From Xiphydria camelus (taxonomy: Eukaryota > Arthropoda > Insecta > Hymenoptera > Xiphydriidae): a stretch of 64,000 nucleotides of DNA. Below are positions 45,453-55,694 of the stretch, in pieces. The notes below the pieces were generated by a model. That model was given only the letters and a program-made list of their open reading frames with translations, was not told the origin of the DNA and ran no database searches. The position numbers and the translations under genes are program-made. Numbering within the stretch: the first letter of the stretch is position 1; each line of letters begins with the position of its first letter. The stretch covers positions 32,331,082 to 32,395,081 of the forward strand of contig OY783193.1 of assembly GCA_963678675.1 (NCBI GenBank). Direction: 5' to 3'.

Positions 45453-45663
45453 CACCCAGGGACACGGCATCTGTCGCTGGTGACTTTCTTTAAACGTTAT
45501 TTTTAAACGTACTAACTAATGAATAATTAATTCTCATGCGCTCATTAGCTACGGTGGCGTCTACTCTCGTTAATGAAAGCATGAGGATTATTAATTATTG
45601 GTTAGTACATTTAAAAATAACGTTTAAAAAAGTCACCAGCGACAGATGCCGTGTCCCTGGGTG
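45453..45663. mobile_element. MITE family C, copy 6, opposite orientation
   Basis: CACCCAGGGACACGGCATCT to inverse end, TA-flanked. The interior is inverted relative to copy 4. The three copies lie in a row with only 6-10 bp between them. Confidence 0.85.
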
Positions 45664-45810
45664 TACAAGTGCATACATTTTTCAGGAATAAACTAGTTTA
45701 CGGCATGTTTCATCTAGGGATATTCGATTGAAATGCTACCACTCCTAGTTAACTTAACTTTGGGTAGAAAACGTTTTGTACCTACCTACCTAATAGGGTG
45801 AACACACCGG

Positions 45811-45952
45811 TTCTCGGACACCTAAGCAGACGATATTTCCAGTTCTCGGACGTATCCCTTTCTTCCTCTGTTCAAGGCTAGGGGTTTTCAGACACTTAAG
45901 CAGACGATATTTCCAGTTGTCGGACATATTTCTTTCTTCCTCTGTTCAAGGA
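45811..45952 (+). repeat. Tandem duplication (~74-bp period)
   Basis: TAAGCAGACGATATTTCCAG recurs at about 45823 and 45897, followed both times by TTTCTTCCTCTGTTCAAGG. Two copies only, non-coding. Confidence 0.7.
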
Positions 45953-45977
45953 TACTTTCATATATCTGTTTCATTAA

Positions 45978-46407
45978 GGGCCGAAACCACCAACTCTGAT
46001 TAAATTGTTAATTCCCGATTAGCTTAATTTAATCATGCTCTTGCGTTCCACCAATTTTTAAACCATAATTAAAGTGAGATAATCACCGTTGAACTTAATC
46101 AGCCATTTTTGGCCGATTAGGAACCTAACCAGTGATTAACGTGGATCAACATAACCTCAAAGTCGAAGTTTCACTGCTGTGCAATACTATATCGGACATG
46201 AATTTATTTTACAACGATATTTTATCATCATCTGATGATGAAAATGGTATCGAAATTGATAGGCCACATTTAATTAAGGAACGAATTAATTATTTCCAAA
46301 CTTTGGATGATTTGGATTTCATTACGCGTTTTCGGTTATCGAAAGACAGTGTTGAAGCTTTGCTTCTGGAAATTGTACATAATTTGCAACACGCTACAGA
46401 AAGATAA
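45978..46407 (+). pseudogene. 5' fragment of a PIF/Harbinger transposon with transposase N-terminus
   Basis: TTAA followed by GGGCCGAAACCACCAACTCT looks like a Harbinger terminus next to its TAA/TTA target. An ORF, best started at ATG 46198, encodes SSSDDENGIE, then DFITRFRLSKDSVEALLLEI, the N-terminal pattern of HARBI1-type transposases. It stops at 46407 before the catalytic DDE domain, so it is a truncated copy. Confidence 0.65.
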
Positions 46408-46409
46408 AT

Positions 46410-46832
46410 TACTTCTTAAATAATATATAATCTATTTTAAAATATCGCAACATTATCATATTACGTTAAAAATCGCGTAGAATTTTCTGTATCTTTACTA
46501 AATAAAGGGAGTGCACATTTCAGAAACCACGCTATTGCACCCAGAGTACAACTCCTGCTTGCTCTCCGGTATTATGCAACTCTGGTTCCTTTTTAAATTC
46601 TGTTGGAGATTTCGGCAGCTCACTGAGCTCGGCTTGCAGCGCGTCAGTTGATCACGTCACGATAGTGCTATAAATGTGACTTGGTGGGTTTTGCATCTAG
46701 GTATACCCCTCCAGTCCTAAATTAGTATAGAATATTCGAATTTACCGCTCTACTAGCCTAGCGACCGTTCCATTACCCTTGTGGTGAGAGTCGACACAAA
46801 AGTCGCTGGGAGTCGTGTAAATGGAAAGCACC
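46410..46832. other. Intergenic DNA between Harbinger fragment and family B MITEs
   Basis: No gene supported. Confidence 0.35.
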
Positions 46833-46835
46833 CAG

Positions 46836-46990
46836 TAGGCCTATTCTGTAACTCGTTACGACCCGTAACGACGGTTGTCGTTAGCATTAGTCCAATCAGG
46901 ATCAAGTATTCCGTTGTGATGGGGGTCCTGATTGGACTAATGCTAACGACACCGTCGTTACGGATTGTAACGAGTTACAGAATAGGCCTA
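46836..46990. mobile_element. 155-bp palindromic MITE family B, copy 2
   Basis: Ends TAGGCCTATTCTGTAACTCG and inverse; CAG precedes it (46833-46835) and follows it (46991-46993). Confidence 0.9.
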
Positions 46991-46993
46991 CAG

Positions 46994-47149
46994 TAGGCCT
47001 ATTCTGTAACTCGTTACGACCCGTAACGACGGTTGTCGTTAGCATTAGTCCAATCAGGATCAAGTATTCCGTTGTGATGGGGGTCCTGATTGGACTAATG
47101 CTAACGACAACCGTCGTTACGGATCGTAACAAGTTACAGAATAGGCCTA
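46994..47149. mobile_element. 156-bp palindromic MITE family B, copy 3
   Basis: Same orientation and nearly the same sequence as copy 2. It starts immediately after the shared CAG (46991-46993) and is followed by CAG at 47150-47152. Confidence 0.9.
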
Positions 47150-47162
47150 CAGTAGAAAGTAC

Positions 47163-47472
47163 AGTGTAGAGCCGGCTTTTTCCCGGTCCGGTCGAGTTCC
47201 CCCACTGCGCTACTACCTACTATCCCCTACTAGGTACATAAATACCACCCGTACCCGGCACCGGGTGAGCGTGGCCGGCGACAATCAGAGACAACAAAGT
47301 AGGTTCTCTGTGGCGACAATCCAGTTTGGGTGTCGTCCATAGATGAATTATAAAAACTTTTTATGTCGGCTTGGTTCACCCGGCACGTTTGAAAAGGTGC
47401 ATACTCGCGGTAGAACACCATCCCCATTACCCGGCCCGGGATCGGGCGCGTCTACCCGGCACGTGTGAAGCC
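47163..47472. mobile_element. Possible ~310-bp MITE in the HACD3 promoter region
   Basis: Partly matching inverted ends (TGTAGAGCCGGCTT ... GAAGCCAGGCTTACA), each followed by a CCCGG-rich stretch. Arms are diverged, so support is moderate. It ends ~55 bp before the HACD3 start codon. Confidence 0.45.
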
Positions 47473-47527
47473 AGGCTTACACTATTGTGTCTGCTGAGCT
47501 GCTGATCATCATTGATCGAGACTAAAA

Positions 47528-47795
47528 ATGGAAGCATTTACGCCGTTTGTATATTGGGCTCAAACGGAAAGCTACGTAACATTGAAAGTCGATTTAGCCG
47601 ACGTCAAGGTATTTAAAACATCGTTGATTTCATATTTTTTAAAAAGGAACTTTCTTCATAAAGCTGAGCGATTCACAGGATCTTGTAGTCCATATAGAGG
47701 ATAAAAAATTGAAATTTTCGGCCCATGGCCAAGGTGCTAGAGGTCTACATAATTATGGTTTCACTCTAGACTTTCATTTACTTATTAATCATGAG
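47528..47795 (+). CDS. HACD3: HACD3-type very-long-chain 3-hydroxyacyl-CoA dehydratase, first two exons
   Basis: Exon 1 (47528-47608, 27 codons) encodes PFVYWAQTESYVTLKVDLAD and exon 2 (47664-47795, 44 codons) continues in phase 0 with KLKFSAHGQGARGLHNYGFT. This is the N-terminal CS/p23-like domain of HACD3 (PTPLAD1), an ER enzyme that dehydrates 3-hydroxyacyl-CoA in very-long-chain fatty-acid elongation. Exon 2 ends in GAG before GTAAG. I cannot find the later membrane exons in the remaining window; they may lie beyond 64 kb across a transposon-filled intron, or this may be a gene fragment. The start ATG gives the expected N-terminus. Confidence 0.75.
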
Positions 47796-47806
47796 GTAAG
47801 ATTTAA

Positions 47807-48565
47807 GGGCTCTCTACAGCAATTGTTGGGATTAGGTTATAGCATTTTCATCATATTTTTAATGAATTTTAATGTAACATTAATAACTATTTACAAGGCA
47901 ATACAAAACAATATTGGTTAAAATCGCCAAAAAAATTATAATTTACTTACAAAATGTGGATTGATGATAATGGTACCTTGAAAGCTACCGAAACTTTCAC
48001 GAACCTTAGATTTTTGGGATAGCTCCTGTGAATTTGGACATCTTTCCACTCATTAAGATGCTTTGTACAGTCTTCTGCAATTTATTTTACAAGATTGGGT
48101 TCTTCCTACAATAAAAGAGTACACAAATCGTGTGCTACGAATATATATACATACAGACACGAATTTAGAGAATTTCAAACTAATAATTTTATGCTGAAAA
48201 AATGCTCAATTTGATTGCTCAGTGAGTATTCAATTTTTATTAGTCAAAAATATCATATCAACCAATGAACATCGAATGCTCACTGGCTGTCTGTATCTGC
48301 TGAGCATAGTCATCTAAATTTAAGCATAAATTTCGAGTCTTTCGTAAATGCTTTGGTAGCTATCAAAGTATTATTACCGTTGATCTTTTGTAAGTAAATT
48401 ATAAATTTTTTGGTGATTTCGACTAATATCGCTTCATATCGCCCTGTAAATAGTTATAAATATTAGATTAAAATTCATTTAATATATATACATAAAAATA
48501 CATAGAATTAAAGATAAGACGAAAATGCTATATAACTTGATCCCAACAATTGCTGTAGAGGGTTC
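47807..48565. mobile_element. 759-bp TTAA-flanked foldback just after HACD3 exon 2
   Basis: GGGCTCTCTACAGCAATTGT and its inverse (ACAATTGCTGTAGAGGGTTC) lie between TTAA at 47803-47806 and 48566-48569. Arms of ~180 bp pair around a ~380-bp centre. It starts 12 bp after the splice donor. Confidence 0.75.
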
Positions 48566-48754
48566 TTAAAAGACATTTCATACTGAATACAACATGACCG
48601 TATACTGTATGTCCAACGCCAAACCGCTCAGGTGCAGAGACCTGAATTTCCCTAAAATTTGACTTCGGCCGTGTTTGGACGGTGCTCGAGTCATTTATGT
48701 GCGCTGCGTAAGAATGAAGATTTCCCGATAGCTGTCAATTTGGGAGATCGAAGT

Positions 48755-50041
48755 GTCTAACCTCGAAATCGTGAATTTGTGAATAATGGTGAATAATTTT
48801 TAGAAGTGATAAGAAATAATCATTCGGGTTTCTTTGATGGAATTCTCCAAGTGTTTAAAAACCGGTAACCGATTTGTCAACAACTTTTGCTTCCTCTTCC
48901 ACTGATATTAAGTGTTACTGCACAACGAGTAGGTTAGAAGATGTTCATGAAGTTTGACGGATTTCTTTACATGTCCTCTTGCACAGGTGCAACCAAAGAG
49001 GATCTCACTTGTGTCCTAGCCATAAAAAGATGGCTCGGTGGACATCGGACAATGTCAAGCTTGTCACCGAGCGCCTATTACCCATGGTACATTAGTTGCA
49101 ATACACGCTTCCCGTTTCAACTATTCCAGCGTTAAATAACTTGTACTTCTTTCAAGCTATTTATCTTCCAGGAATTGTTCATCTGTAGGGACAGCAAGCA
49201 ATGATTGCGACTGATCGGAAACAAGTTCGCCTATTAAAACTGAGAGGCAATTCGGTGTGCCGAACTATTACTGCGATAATGTGCCAGCTGCAAAGTATGG
49301 ACCTCTAGCATGTGAGTTTACAGCATCCGATGATTTAATAGCAACTTTACCTCTTTTCGAACCATCGCCTGAGCTCGTGGTCTATTCTGCGATTAACGTT
49401 AACGTAATCATGGTTATGCTTGGGTGATGGGTGTTCTAAAAGAGGCAAAATTGATATTAAACATCAGATGCTGTAAACTTACATGCTAGAGGTCCATGCT
49501 TTGCAACTGAGCACATTATTGCAGTAATAGTTTGGCACACCGAATTGCCTTTCAGTTTTAATAGGCGAACTTGTTTCCGATCAGTCGCAATCATTGCTTG
49601 CTGTCCCTACAGATGAACAATTCCTGGAAGATAAATAGCTTGAAAGAAATACAAGTTATTTAACGCTAGAATAGTTGAAACGGGAAGCGCGTATTGCAAT
49701 TAATGTACCATGGGTGATAGGCGCTCGGTGACAAGCCTGACATTGTCCGATGTCCACAGAGTCACCTTTTTATGGATAGGACATGAGTTAGATCCTCTTC
49801 GGTTGCACCTGTGCAAGAGGACATGTAAAGAAAACCGTCAAAGACTTCATGAACATTTTCTAACCTACTCGTTGTGCAGTAACACGTAATATCAGTGAAA
49901 GGGGAAGCAAAAGTTATTGACAAATCGGTTACCGGTTTTTAAACACTTGGGGAATTTCATCGAAGAAGCCCGAATGATTATTTCTTATCACTTCTAAAAA
50001 TTATTCACCATTATTCACAAATTCACGATTTCGAGGTTAGA
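48755..50041. repeat. 1.29-kb inverted repeat (two ~600-bp arms)
   Basis: Left arm 48755-49358 and right arm 49437-50041 are inverse copies with scattered differences, around a ~78-bp loop. No terminal motif or target duplication is clear, and no known protein is encoded. It could fold into a long hairpin RNA if transcribed. Confidence 0.8.
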
Positions 50042-50062
50042 TGCCATGGGGGTTTCTCTTAA

Positions 50063-50850
50063 GGCCCCTGTACACGTTGGGCCAATGAGTTGGGACACCG
50101 TTTACACGTTGACGTTGCTCATTCTGCATGGGCTATTTGACGAGGATGGACGTGGAAACTATCGCAGTCGCGGCCATTTACTTGTAAGGTACAACACTTT
50201 CTATTTTACATAGGTTTTCTCGTCTGACAATTATGTTGTGTTTAGAAAAGTCTCTGAAACAATATGTTAAAATGTCAGAGGTAAAAAAAATGTTTAAGAC
50301 AAAAAAATGACAAGTCATGTAATATATTAAAACGTCAGACGGAGGTAACATAAAAAAATGTTCGAAACAAAAATTACAAATTTGAGGGCGTCTGACACCC
50401 CTTTATCAGTGACCTAGCTGTTTGACGATTTACATAGGTACATCATATGTGACCTTCAAACAAGTAACATATAAATTTTCAGCCGGAGGTACGAATATTT
50501 TTTGAGCAAAATTTTTTTATTTTTTGAGTCATCTAGCGTGTCATTTGCAATGGTTCTGAGCAAAATCCTTGCAAATGAAACTTCCTGATGGTCCCTCCAA
50601 TCACCTCAAAAAATTCTAGTCGAAGGTGTTATCGTAGTACTTCCGTGGCCGCCATCTTTTAGTATATAACGGCACCTACGAGAGGCCCACGTGTGAACGT
50701 TGTTTTTGGACTGCGATAAAATCCTTTGATGTGTGGACGAAAAATCGACAACACTCGGCTGGCCGGCCAACGCTGGCCGCCAACGACAAATTTACGCCAA
50801 GTGGCCCTGTTCACGTTGGCCCAACGCATTGGCCCAACGTGTACAGGGCC
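50063..50850. mobile_element. Foldback element family F, copy 2 (complete)
   Basis: AGGCCCCTGTACACGTTGGG to CCAACGTGTACAGGGCCCT with TTA on each side (CTCTTA | TTACAT), suggesting a 3-bp duplication. Body matches the 3323-3991 region in reverse. Non-coding. Confidence 0.7.
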
Positions 50851-51528
50851 CTTTACATGCACCAATCGTAGACCTGGAAAAGTTTGCGAACAAACCACCA
50901 GAGGCGCTAAAGTTGTGCGAACGAATTTACAGCGCATGTGCGGATGAAAAACGTGTGGTGCCAGCTACTTTTCGTCTTTTCGTTCAGAGTTCAGACATTT
51001 TGTTTGTTTTGTTTACTGTGTAAGACGGTGTGGTTAACTTTACGTTTGTGCTAAATTTCGTGGTGACCTAGTGTATATTTTGTGACTTTTTGCTCTTCGA
51101 CTTATATTGTGCATATTTAGCGTTTTATAGACTTTTATGAACTGTAACTTTAGTACAGCTTAGTGTTCAGAATTGTAGATCATGTTTTTAAGAGTATCAT
51201 GAGTTTACGAAAGTATCATTGTAAGAGAAGGAAAAATAAATAAGTTTGATATTATTCACTTTCTTTAACTTTTACTATGTGTGAAATAGTGTATGTTACT
51301 ATATTATTTTATGTGTGAAATAGTGTTCTTGTAAAAAATTTTATTTTCAATTTTTCTGAATTAAAATATTTATAACTCTTTTGTCATACGAATAGGATTT
51401 ACAACAAGAATCGTATTTATATAACAAGCAAAAGAAATAATGAATAGTTTCTTCGAAAAATTGAAAATAAAAATTTATACAAGAACAGTTGAAGAGTGGA
51501 AGTGTAAAACCGGCAAAAAAATTGGCAC
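50851..51528. other. AT-rich intergenic DNA
   Basis: No gene seen. A GTGTGAAATAGTGT motif is repeated around 51277-51325, and a CAATTTTTC inverted pair lies near 51349 and 51456. Confidence 0.35.
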
Positions 51529-51531
51529 TTA

Positions 51532-51987
51532 GGGCTGGTTTTACAAATGCCAAGTTATACCTAGAATAAGTATACCAAGAATAAATTTATACTCTCTCTC
51601 TCTCTCTTCTTCATACCTGGTATAAAGCGCAGGCGTTTTACCAGCTCCAAGTTTGCCTGGGATAACTATTCCAGGTATAAGCGTTGGCCATCTAAAATTA
51701 TTTTTAGGTTGGTAGTAAGAAGTACGCATTGCGCATGACATTTGGTCGTTTTGACAGCTGTTCCGGCGCGATAAATGAAATTCGGAGTTGTTTATTCTCA
51801 GTATAACCTAACTTTTTGTTTGACGTCTTTATTCTTTCACGACATAATCACAACCTGATCGTTGTGGTAAATTGTTGTTAATTTTGAAATAGAGTTGATT
51901 GATGTACCAGTTTTTGAATCATTATCTGATGATGACATTGACGTATTACCAGGAATCAGAAATCCGAAGAAAATACGTGCCCAGTAA
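51532..51987 (+). pseudogene. 5' end of a Harbinger transposon with dead transposase exon 1
   Basis: TTA is followed by GGGCTGGTTTTACAAATGCC, nearly the terminus of the 126-bp MITE at 2955. The transposase first exon follows at 51889-51987 (ELIDVPVFES ... DIDVLP). Its start codon is ATA where the sister copy at 53753 has ATG, and its splice donor is lost (CAGTAAAT). Confidence 0.7.
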
Positions 51988-51989
51988 AT

Positions 51990-53170
51990 AAAAGATATCT
52001 ATAACAATATATTTATATTTTCGTAACAATATCTTTTATTTTCGAGTCATCGATAAAAGCATCAGGTACAAAACACGTCTAAACATTCGATATCTCACCA
52101 ACAAGAATGTGTTCAGTCTCAAAAAAACTATGAGGGTCGTCAGTAATAGTAATTACAACGTAAAATTGCACCATTTGATCAAAATCTCGTATCGGACAAA
52201 ATATATTCTAAAATCTATAAATTTTTAAATCGCTACAACTTAAGATTTATCACGCGATGACATTACTTGGAGATTACATAGAGCGGTACAATGCTATCGT
52301 TTTTTTAAGTATACGCGAGCCTATCTCAAAAGTATACAAAGAGTGTTGTACGACTTGATGTCTAGTGCCGAGGTATCTTACAAAAGTGTATCAATGCAAA
52401 TTTAAAATTTTTTCATATTCTACATCGCACGACGGATGTATCACTTCTGCTCCTGAATACTCTGCAATCACGCGAATTGAAGAAAGGTATAATGTCTACC
52501 TAGATAAATTTAAATGTTACTTATAGAAGACAATGCAATGGTAGATGACTTCTTTGGTTGATATTATTCGATACCGTTGAGATTCTCGCGATTAGAGACC
52601 CTCGTGCGTAAATTTTAAATTTAAACTTGCATTTTCTGAGTAAAAGAGCGAAGGGAGAAAACAAAATTTTCCCGACGTTTCTATGAGCTTCTGTCCTCCT
52701 ATTAAAAAAGAACTATAATCTAAAATGTGGCGCGAAATTACCTCGCTGGGAAAGACTCATTTATAAAAAAAGAAGAGAGATCTATTAATTTTGATTCTTT
52801 AGAGCTCTGACTCAGATAAAATTATAATCATGATTCAATCTCACGCGTGGAAAGGAAGGCTACAATAGCCGTTCCTCGGAGCACCATCCGACGCGAAAAT
52901 GCTGCGACCTAGAGAACTTGAGCATCATCGAGTTCTTAATCTAGAACGAATCATCGAACGTCAACGTCGCGGTGGAATTTCTACTGTCCGGCGATTGCAT
53001 TGCGATATATCGTTTCCGTAAGATCTCTTGAAGGTCGTTGCAAGAGCTATTTTCTCGTTTAAAGCCCACTGTGAACAAAATCAATCCTTCGCAGCCACGA
53101 CATTCTGACAATGCGAAACTCCTCTTTGTTCCTGGCGAATTAAAAGTTTACCGCGATAAAATTGTTTAAT
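51990..53170. other. Non-coding DNA between inverted Harbinger fragments
   Basis: No confident coding region. On the minus strand, sequence below the MTFR1-like exon contains possible acceptors near 52910 but no recognisable C-terminus. Confidence 0.35.
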
Positions 53171-53175
53171 CGTAC

Positions 53176-53349
53176 CTTGTGACGAGTTTCAATTTGACTT
53201 TGTCGATATTTTTCAGTATGTCGCCCATTGATTTCTGGGAGATCAATGGCGGTTTATGCCGATCGACGAGCTTGTAGTCCTGTAAACTAGCTCTCCTCGC
53301 GATGTTAGGAGTTGTCGGAGGTTGCAGAGGTGGCGGAATATAATAATAA
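53176..53349 (-). pseudogene. Exon resembling the C-terminal part of mitochondrial fission regulator MTFR1
   Basis: Between an ATTAG acceptor and a GTACG donor, 58 codons read PPPLQPPTTPNIARR followed by SMGDILKNIDKVKLKLVTR. The Pro-rich segment and the ILKNIDKVKL block recall the MTFR1/MTFR1L family, where a similar motif precedes the C-terminal helix. No neighbouring exons were found, and Harbinger fragments flank it. It may be an isolated exon of a larger gene or a captured fragment. Confidence 0.35.
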
Positions 53350-53385
53350 CTAATTAAAAGTTTTAACATTACGATAAAAACGATT

Positions 53386-53753
53386 ACCTACAATAATTAG
53401 CATTGATTCCGAAGCAAGAAATCTTAAAGTTGGCAATAATTTCGTTGCTGGCTGAATTGCTGCATTTCTTTGCGACCTCGAAGCAATGCGATGTCGTATT
53501 TGTCTCAATAATCTCTGGCCGGTTTTGTTTTTCCAAACGAAATCGAGTGAAGAATTCTACATCATTGTAAGTATTCTTCGAAATAGTCAACTCTGAAATA
53601 GTTTTGTATTAGATATTGATTATAAATTAATAGGTATAGGTATCTTTTATTTACTTACCGGGCACGTATTTTCTTCGGATTTCTCATTCTTGGTAATACG
53701 TCAATATCTTCATCAAATGATGATTCAAAAACTGGCACATCAATCAACTCCAT
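53386..53753 (-). pseudogene. Harbinger transposase N-terminal fragment, frameshifted
   Basis: Exon 1 is 53753-53659 (MELIDVPVFES), with a good GTAAGT donor; exon 2 is 53592 to about 53386. Exon 2 starts with YNDVEFFTRFRLEK, then changes frame by one indel into LLRQIRHRIASRSQRNAAIQ, the conserved HARBI1 block. The catalytic domain is missing. Confidence 0.75.
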
Positions 53754-53794
53754 TTCACAACTAATAACAATTATTATGATTCTGTCACGGTTCT

Positions 53795-54255
53795 GATCAA
53801 TGATTAATCAATCCTCATGCTTTCATTAATGAGAGTACCGTATGTCCGCGATCATTTGAACCATAGGAAAATTGCGAGTTTTGCATGAGCACGCCTTTGG
53901 GTCTCCTTGTCCAATAGAATCACCGGAGAAGCGTGAATGCGCATGCGTAGTCATCCGCGAGTGTGGCGTCGTCAGCAAGTTCAGATCGGTTATCGAAATA
54001 ATCGATCTGAACTTGCTGACGACGCCACACTCGCGGATGACTACGCATGCGCATTCACGCTTCTCCGGTGATTCTATTGGACGAGGAGACCCAAAGGGGT
54101 GCTCATGCAAAACTCGCAATTTTCCTATGGTTCAAATGATCGCGGACATACGGTAGACGCCACCATAGCTAATGAGGGCATGAGTGTTAATTGTTCATTG
54201 GTTAGTACGTTTAAACATTAAAAAAAAGTCACCAGCGACAGAATCCGTGAACACA
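53795..54255. mobile_element. MITE family C, copy 7, split by a 316-bp family A element
   Basis: The left part (AATGATTAATCAATCCTCAT ... GAGAG) and the right part (GACGCCACCATAGC ... GACAGAATCCGTGAACAC) join exactly as in other copies once 53838-54153 and one TA are removed. The left tip is missing. Confidence 0.8.
53838..54153. mobile_element. 316-bp palindromic MITE family A, copy 4, TA duplication proven
   Basis: Same ends and length as the other full copies, with TA at 53836-53837 and 54154-54155. Uninterrupted family C copies read GAGAGTAGACG with one TA at this point. Confidence 0.95.
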
Positions 54256-54257
54256 GG

Positions 54258-54465
54258 TATATGAGCACCTCTGTGGGTCTCCTCGTCCAATAGAATCACC
54301 GGAGAAGCGTGAATGCGCATGCGTAGTCATCCGCGGGTGTTGGCGTCGTCAGCAAGTTCAGATCGGTTTTCATTCAAAACCGATTCACGCTTCTTTGGTG
54401 ATTTTATTGGACAGGGATGCTCATGCAAAACTCGCAATTTTGTTATGGGCTATTTGATCGCGCTG
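54258..54465. mobile_element. Partial family A-related MITE
   Basis: Contains most of one arm (AGCACCTCTGTGGGTCTCCT onwards) and a shortened second arm ending TTGATCGCG; tips missing. Confidence 0.65.
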
Positions 54466-54842
54466 TTGAATAATGGCGCGTCCCACGGATGTGATAAAAG
54501 AAACTAGATAGCCAATATATAATATTGCCGAGGAAGGTGAAAATAGCTGCGAATACGCAGTCGCCATACTGTGTGAAATTCTAGGTATTTCAGTACTGTT
54601 ATCGTGGTGCTTCTGTGTTAAAATCACTAGATTGCTATCCTGTGGTCCAGTTACCGTCTTGGTATTGTCAAATATGTGTCAAGACTACACGGTCTTTTAA
54701 ACTGCGCTCTTAAGAAGAGCTGATAAAATTTTCAAGTACAAACATGCAATAATTTATTTGTTATAACAATTCTTCTCGCTGGGGTGTAAATCAACCCCAG
54801 TGTGGCAAGTACGTGATTCTATAGAAGTGTGGCAAGTAAGGG
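54466..54842. other. Intergenic DNA
   Basis: No gene. GTGTGGCAAGTAAGGG directly before TTAA at 54843 looks like the right end of another TTAA-type MITE whose left end I could not find; a GGGGTTGATTTACACCCC hairpin lies at 54781-54802. Confidence 0.35.
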
Positions 54843-54846
54843 TTAA

Positions 54847-54938
54847 GATATGTGTGAGGCAAGGTGTCGAAATTCAGATTATGAATTCAGAGCTCTGAAT
54901 TCATAATCAGAATTTCGACACCCTATCTCACACATATC
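54847..54938. mobile_element. 92-bp perfect-looking hairpin MITE with TTAA ends
   Basis: GATATGTGTGAG ... CTCACACATATC around a GAATTCAGAGCTCTGAATTC centre, with TTAA at 54843-54846 and 54939-54942. The right TTAA is shared with the next element. Confidence 0.85.
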
Positions 54939-55517
54939 TTAAGGGGGGAGTCTGGTCTAGCTGAGATTTTTTTCCAATGAGTTTTTCTCAAAAATAAAAT
55001 TAATTGTCATTTACAAAATTTTTGTCACATGTAAAGGTATATTTGAAAGAGGAAAAAACACCATTGAACATTTTTAAAAAATTTTATTCATATAGATATA
55101 GCGGTCGCAAGCGGAGGCTCCGACCAAATCGGCTGTAGTTCTGGAGGTCTCGTAAATTATCTGAAACATGAAATTAAAAAAAAATTCGTTAAAGTATGAA
55201 CATAGAATGCGGATGAACCACGATTTGCAAAAAAAAATTGTTTATTGCAAAAATGGCAGACATGAAAAAAAAATTGACCGAAAAAATCGGCTTTAATTTT
55301 GCAATAACTGTCCTACAATGATACCTTTTCGAAAGTCGAGGTTCATCCGCACAGAAATCTAATTCCCTTTAATTTGAACTTTGAATGAAGTGAATCGGAT
55401 GATAATTCGATGAGCTAGGATTACAGCCAATTTGAAAAACGTGGTTTCGAGATAAACGCGTTTAAAGTTTTTGCTTGTACAAAACACAAGTTTTTCAATA
55501 CTCACCACTGTTTTAAG

Positions 55518-55694
55518 CTAATCTGCGATTCCTGGAGCATAAAATAGTCCTTCAGACTCCTCGAAGTACTGCTGCTTTTGCAGTTCCTGCATTTTTCGTG
55601 CAGATCGACCCTCCTTGGTACTTTCGAGGCTGCGCCGTGCTTGCCGCTTCATGCGTGCGCTGTCATACATATCCGCGTAATTTTTAGTTTGCAA
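55518..55694 (-). pseudogene. C-terminal remnant of a Kolobok/'Mutator-like' transposase
   Basis: About 58 codons ending in EGLFYAPGIAD and a stop, preceded by a basic helical stretch (SARMKRQARRSLESTKEGRS). This resembles the C-terminus of proteins annotated in arthropods and cnidarians with a Mutator-like transposase domain, which often end YGPG or YAPG plus a few residues. The upstream part is degraded. Confidence 0.45.

Noticed and set aside
48941..49135. 64-codon ORF in the 1.29-kb inverted repeat
   Set aside because: Not preserved in the opposite arm, so no sign of coding constraint.
31754..54156. Repeated ORFs starting MRVLHEHPFGS on both strands at many places
   Set aside because: They are translations of the 316-bp palindromic MITE. 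The same peptide appears from either strand because the DNA is its own inverse; no gene.
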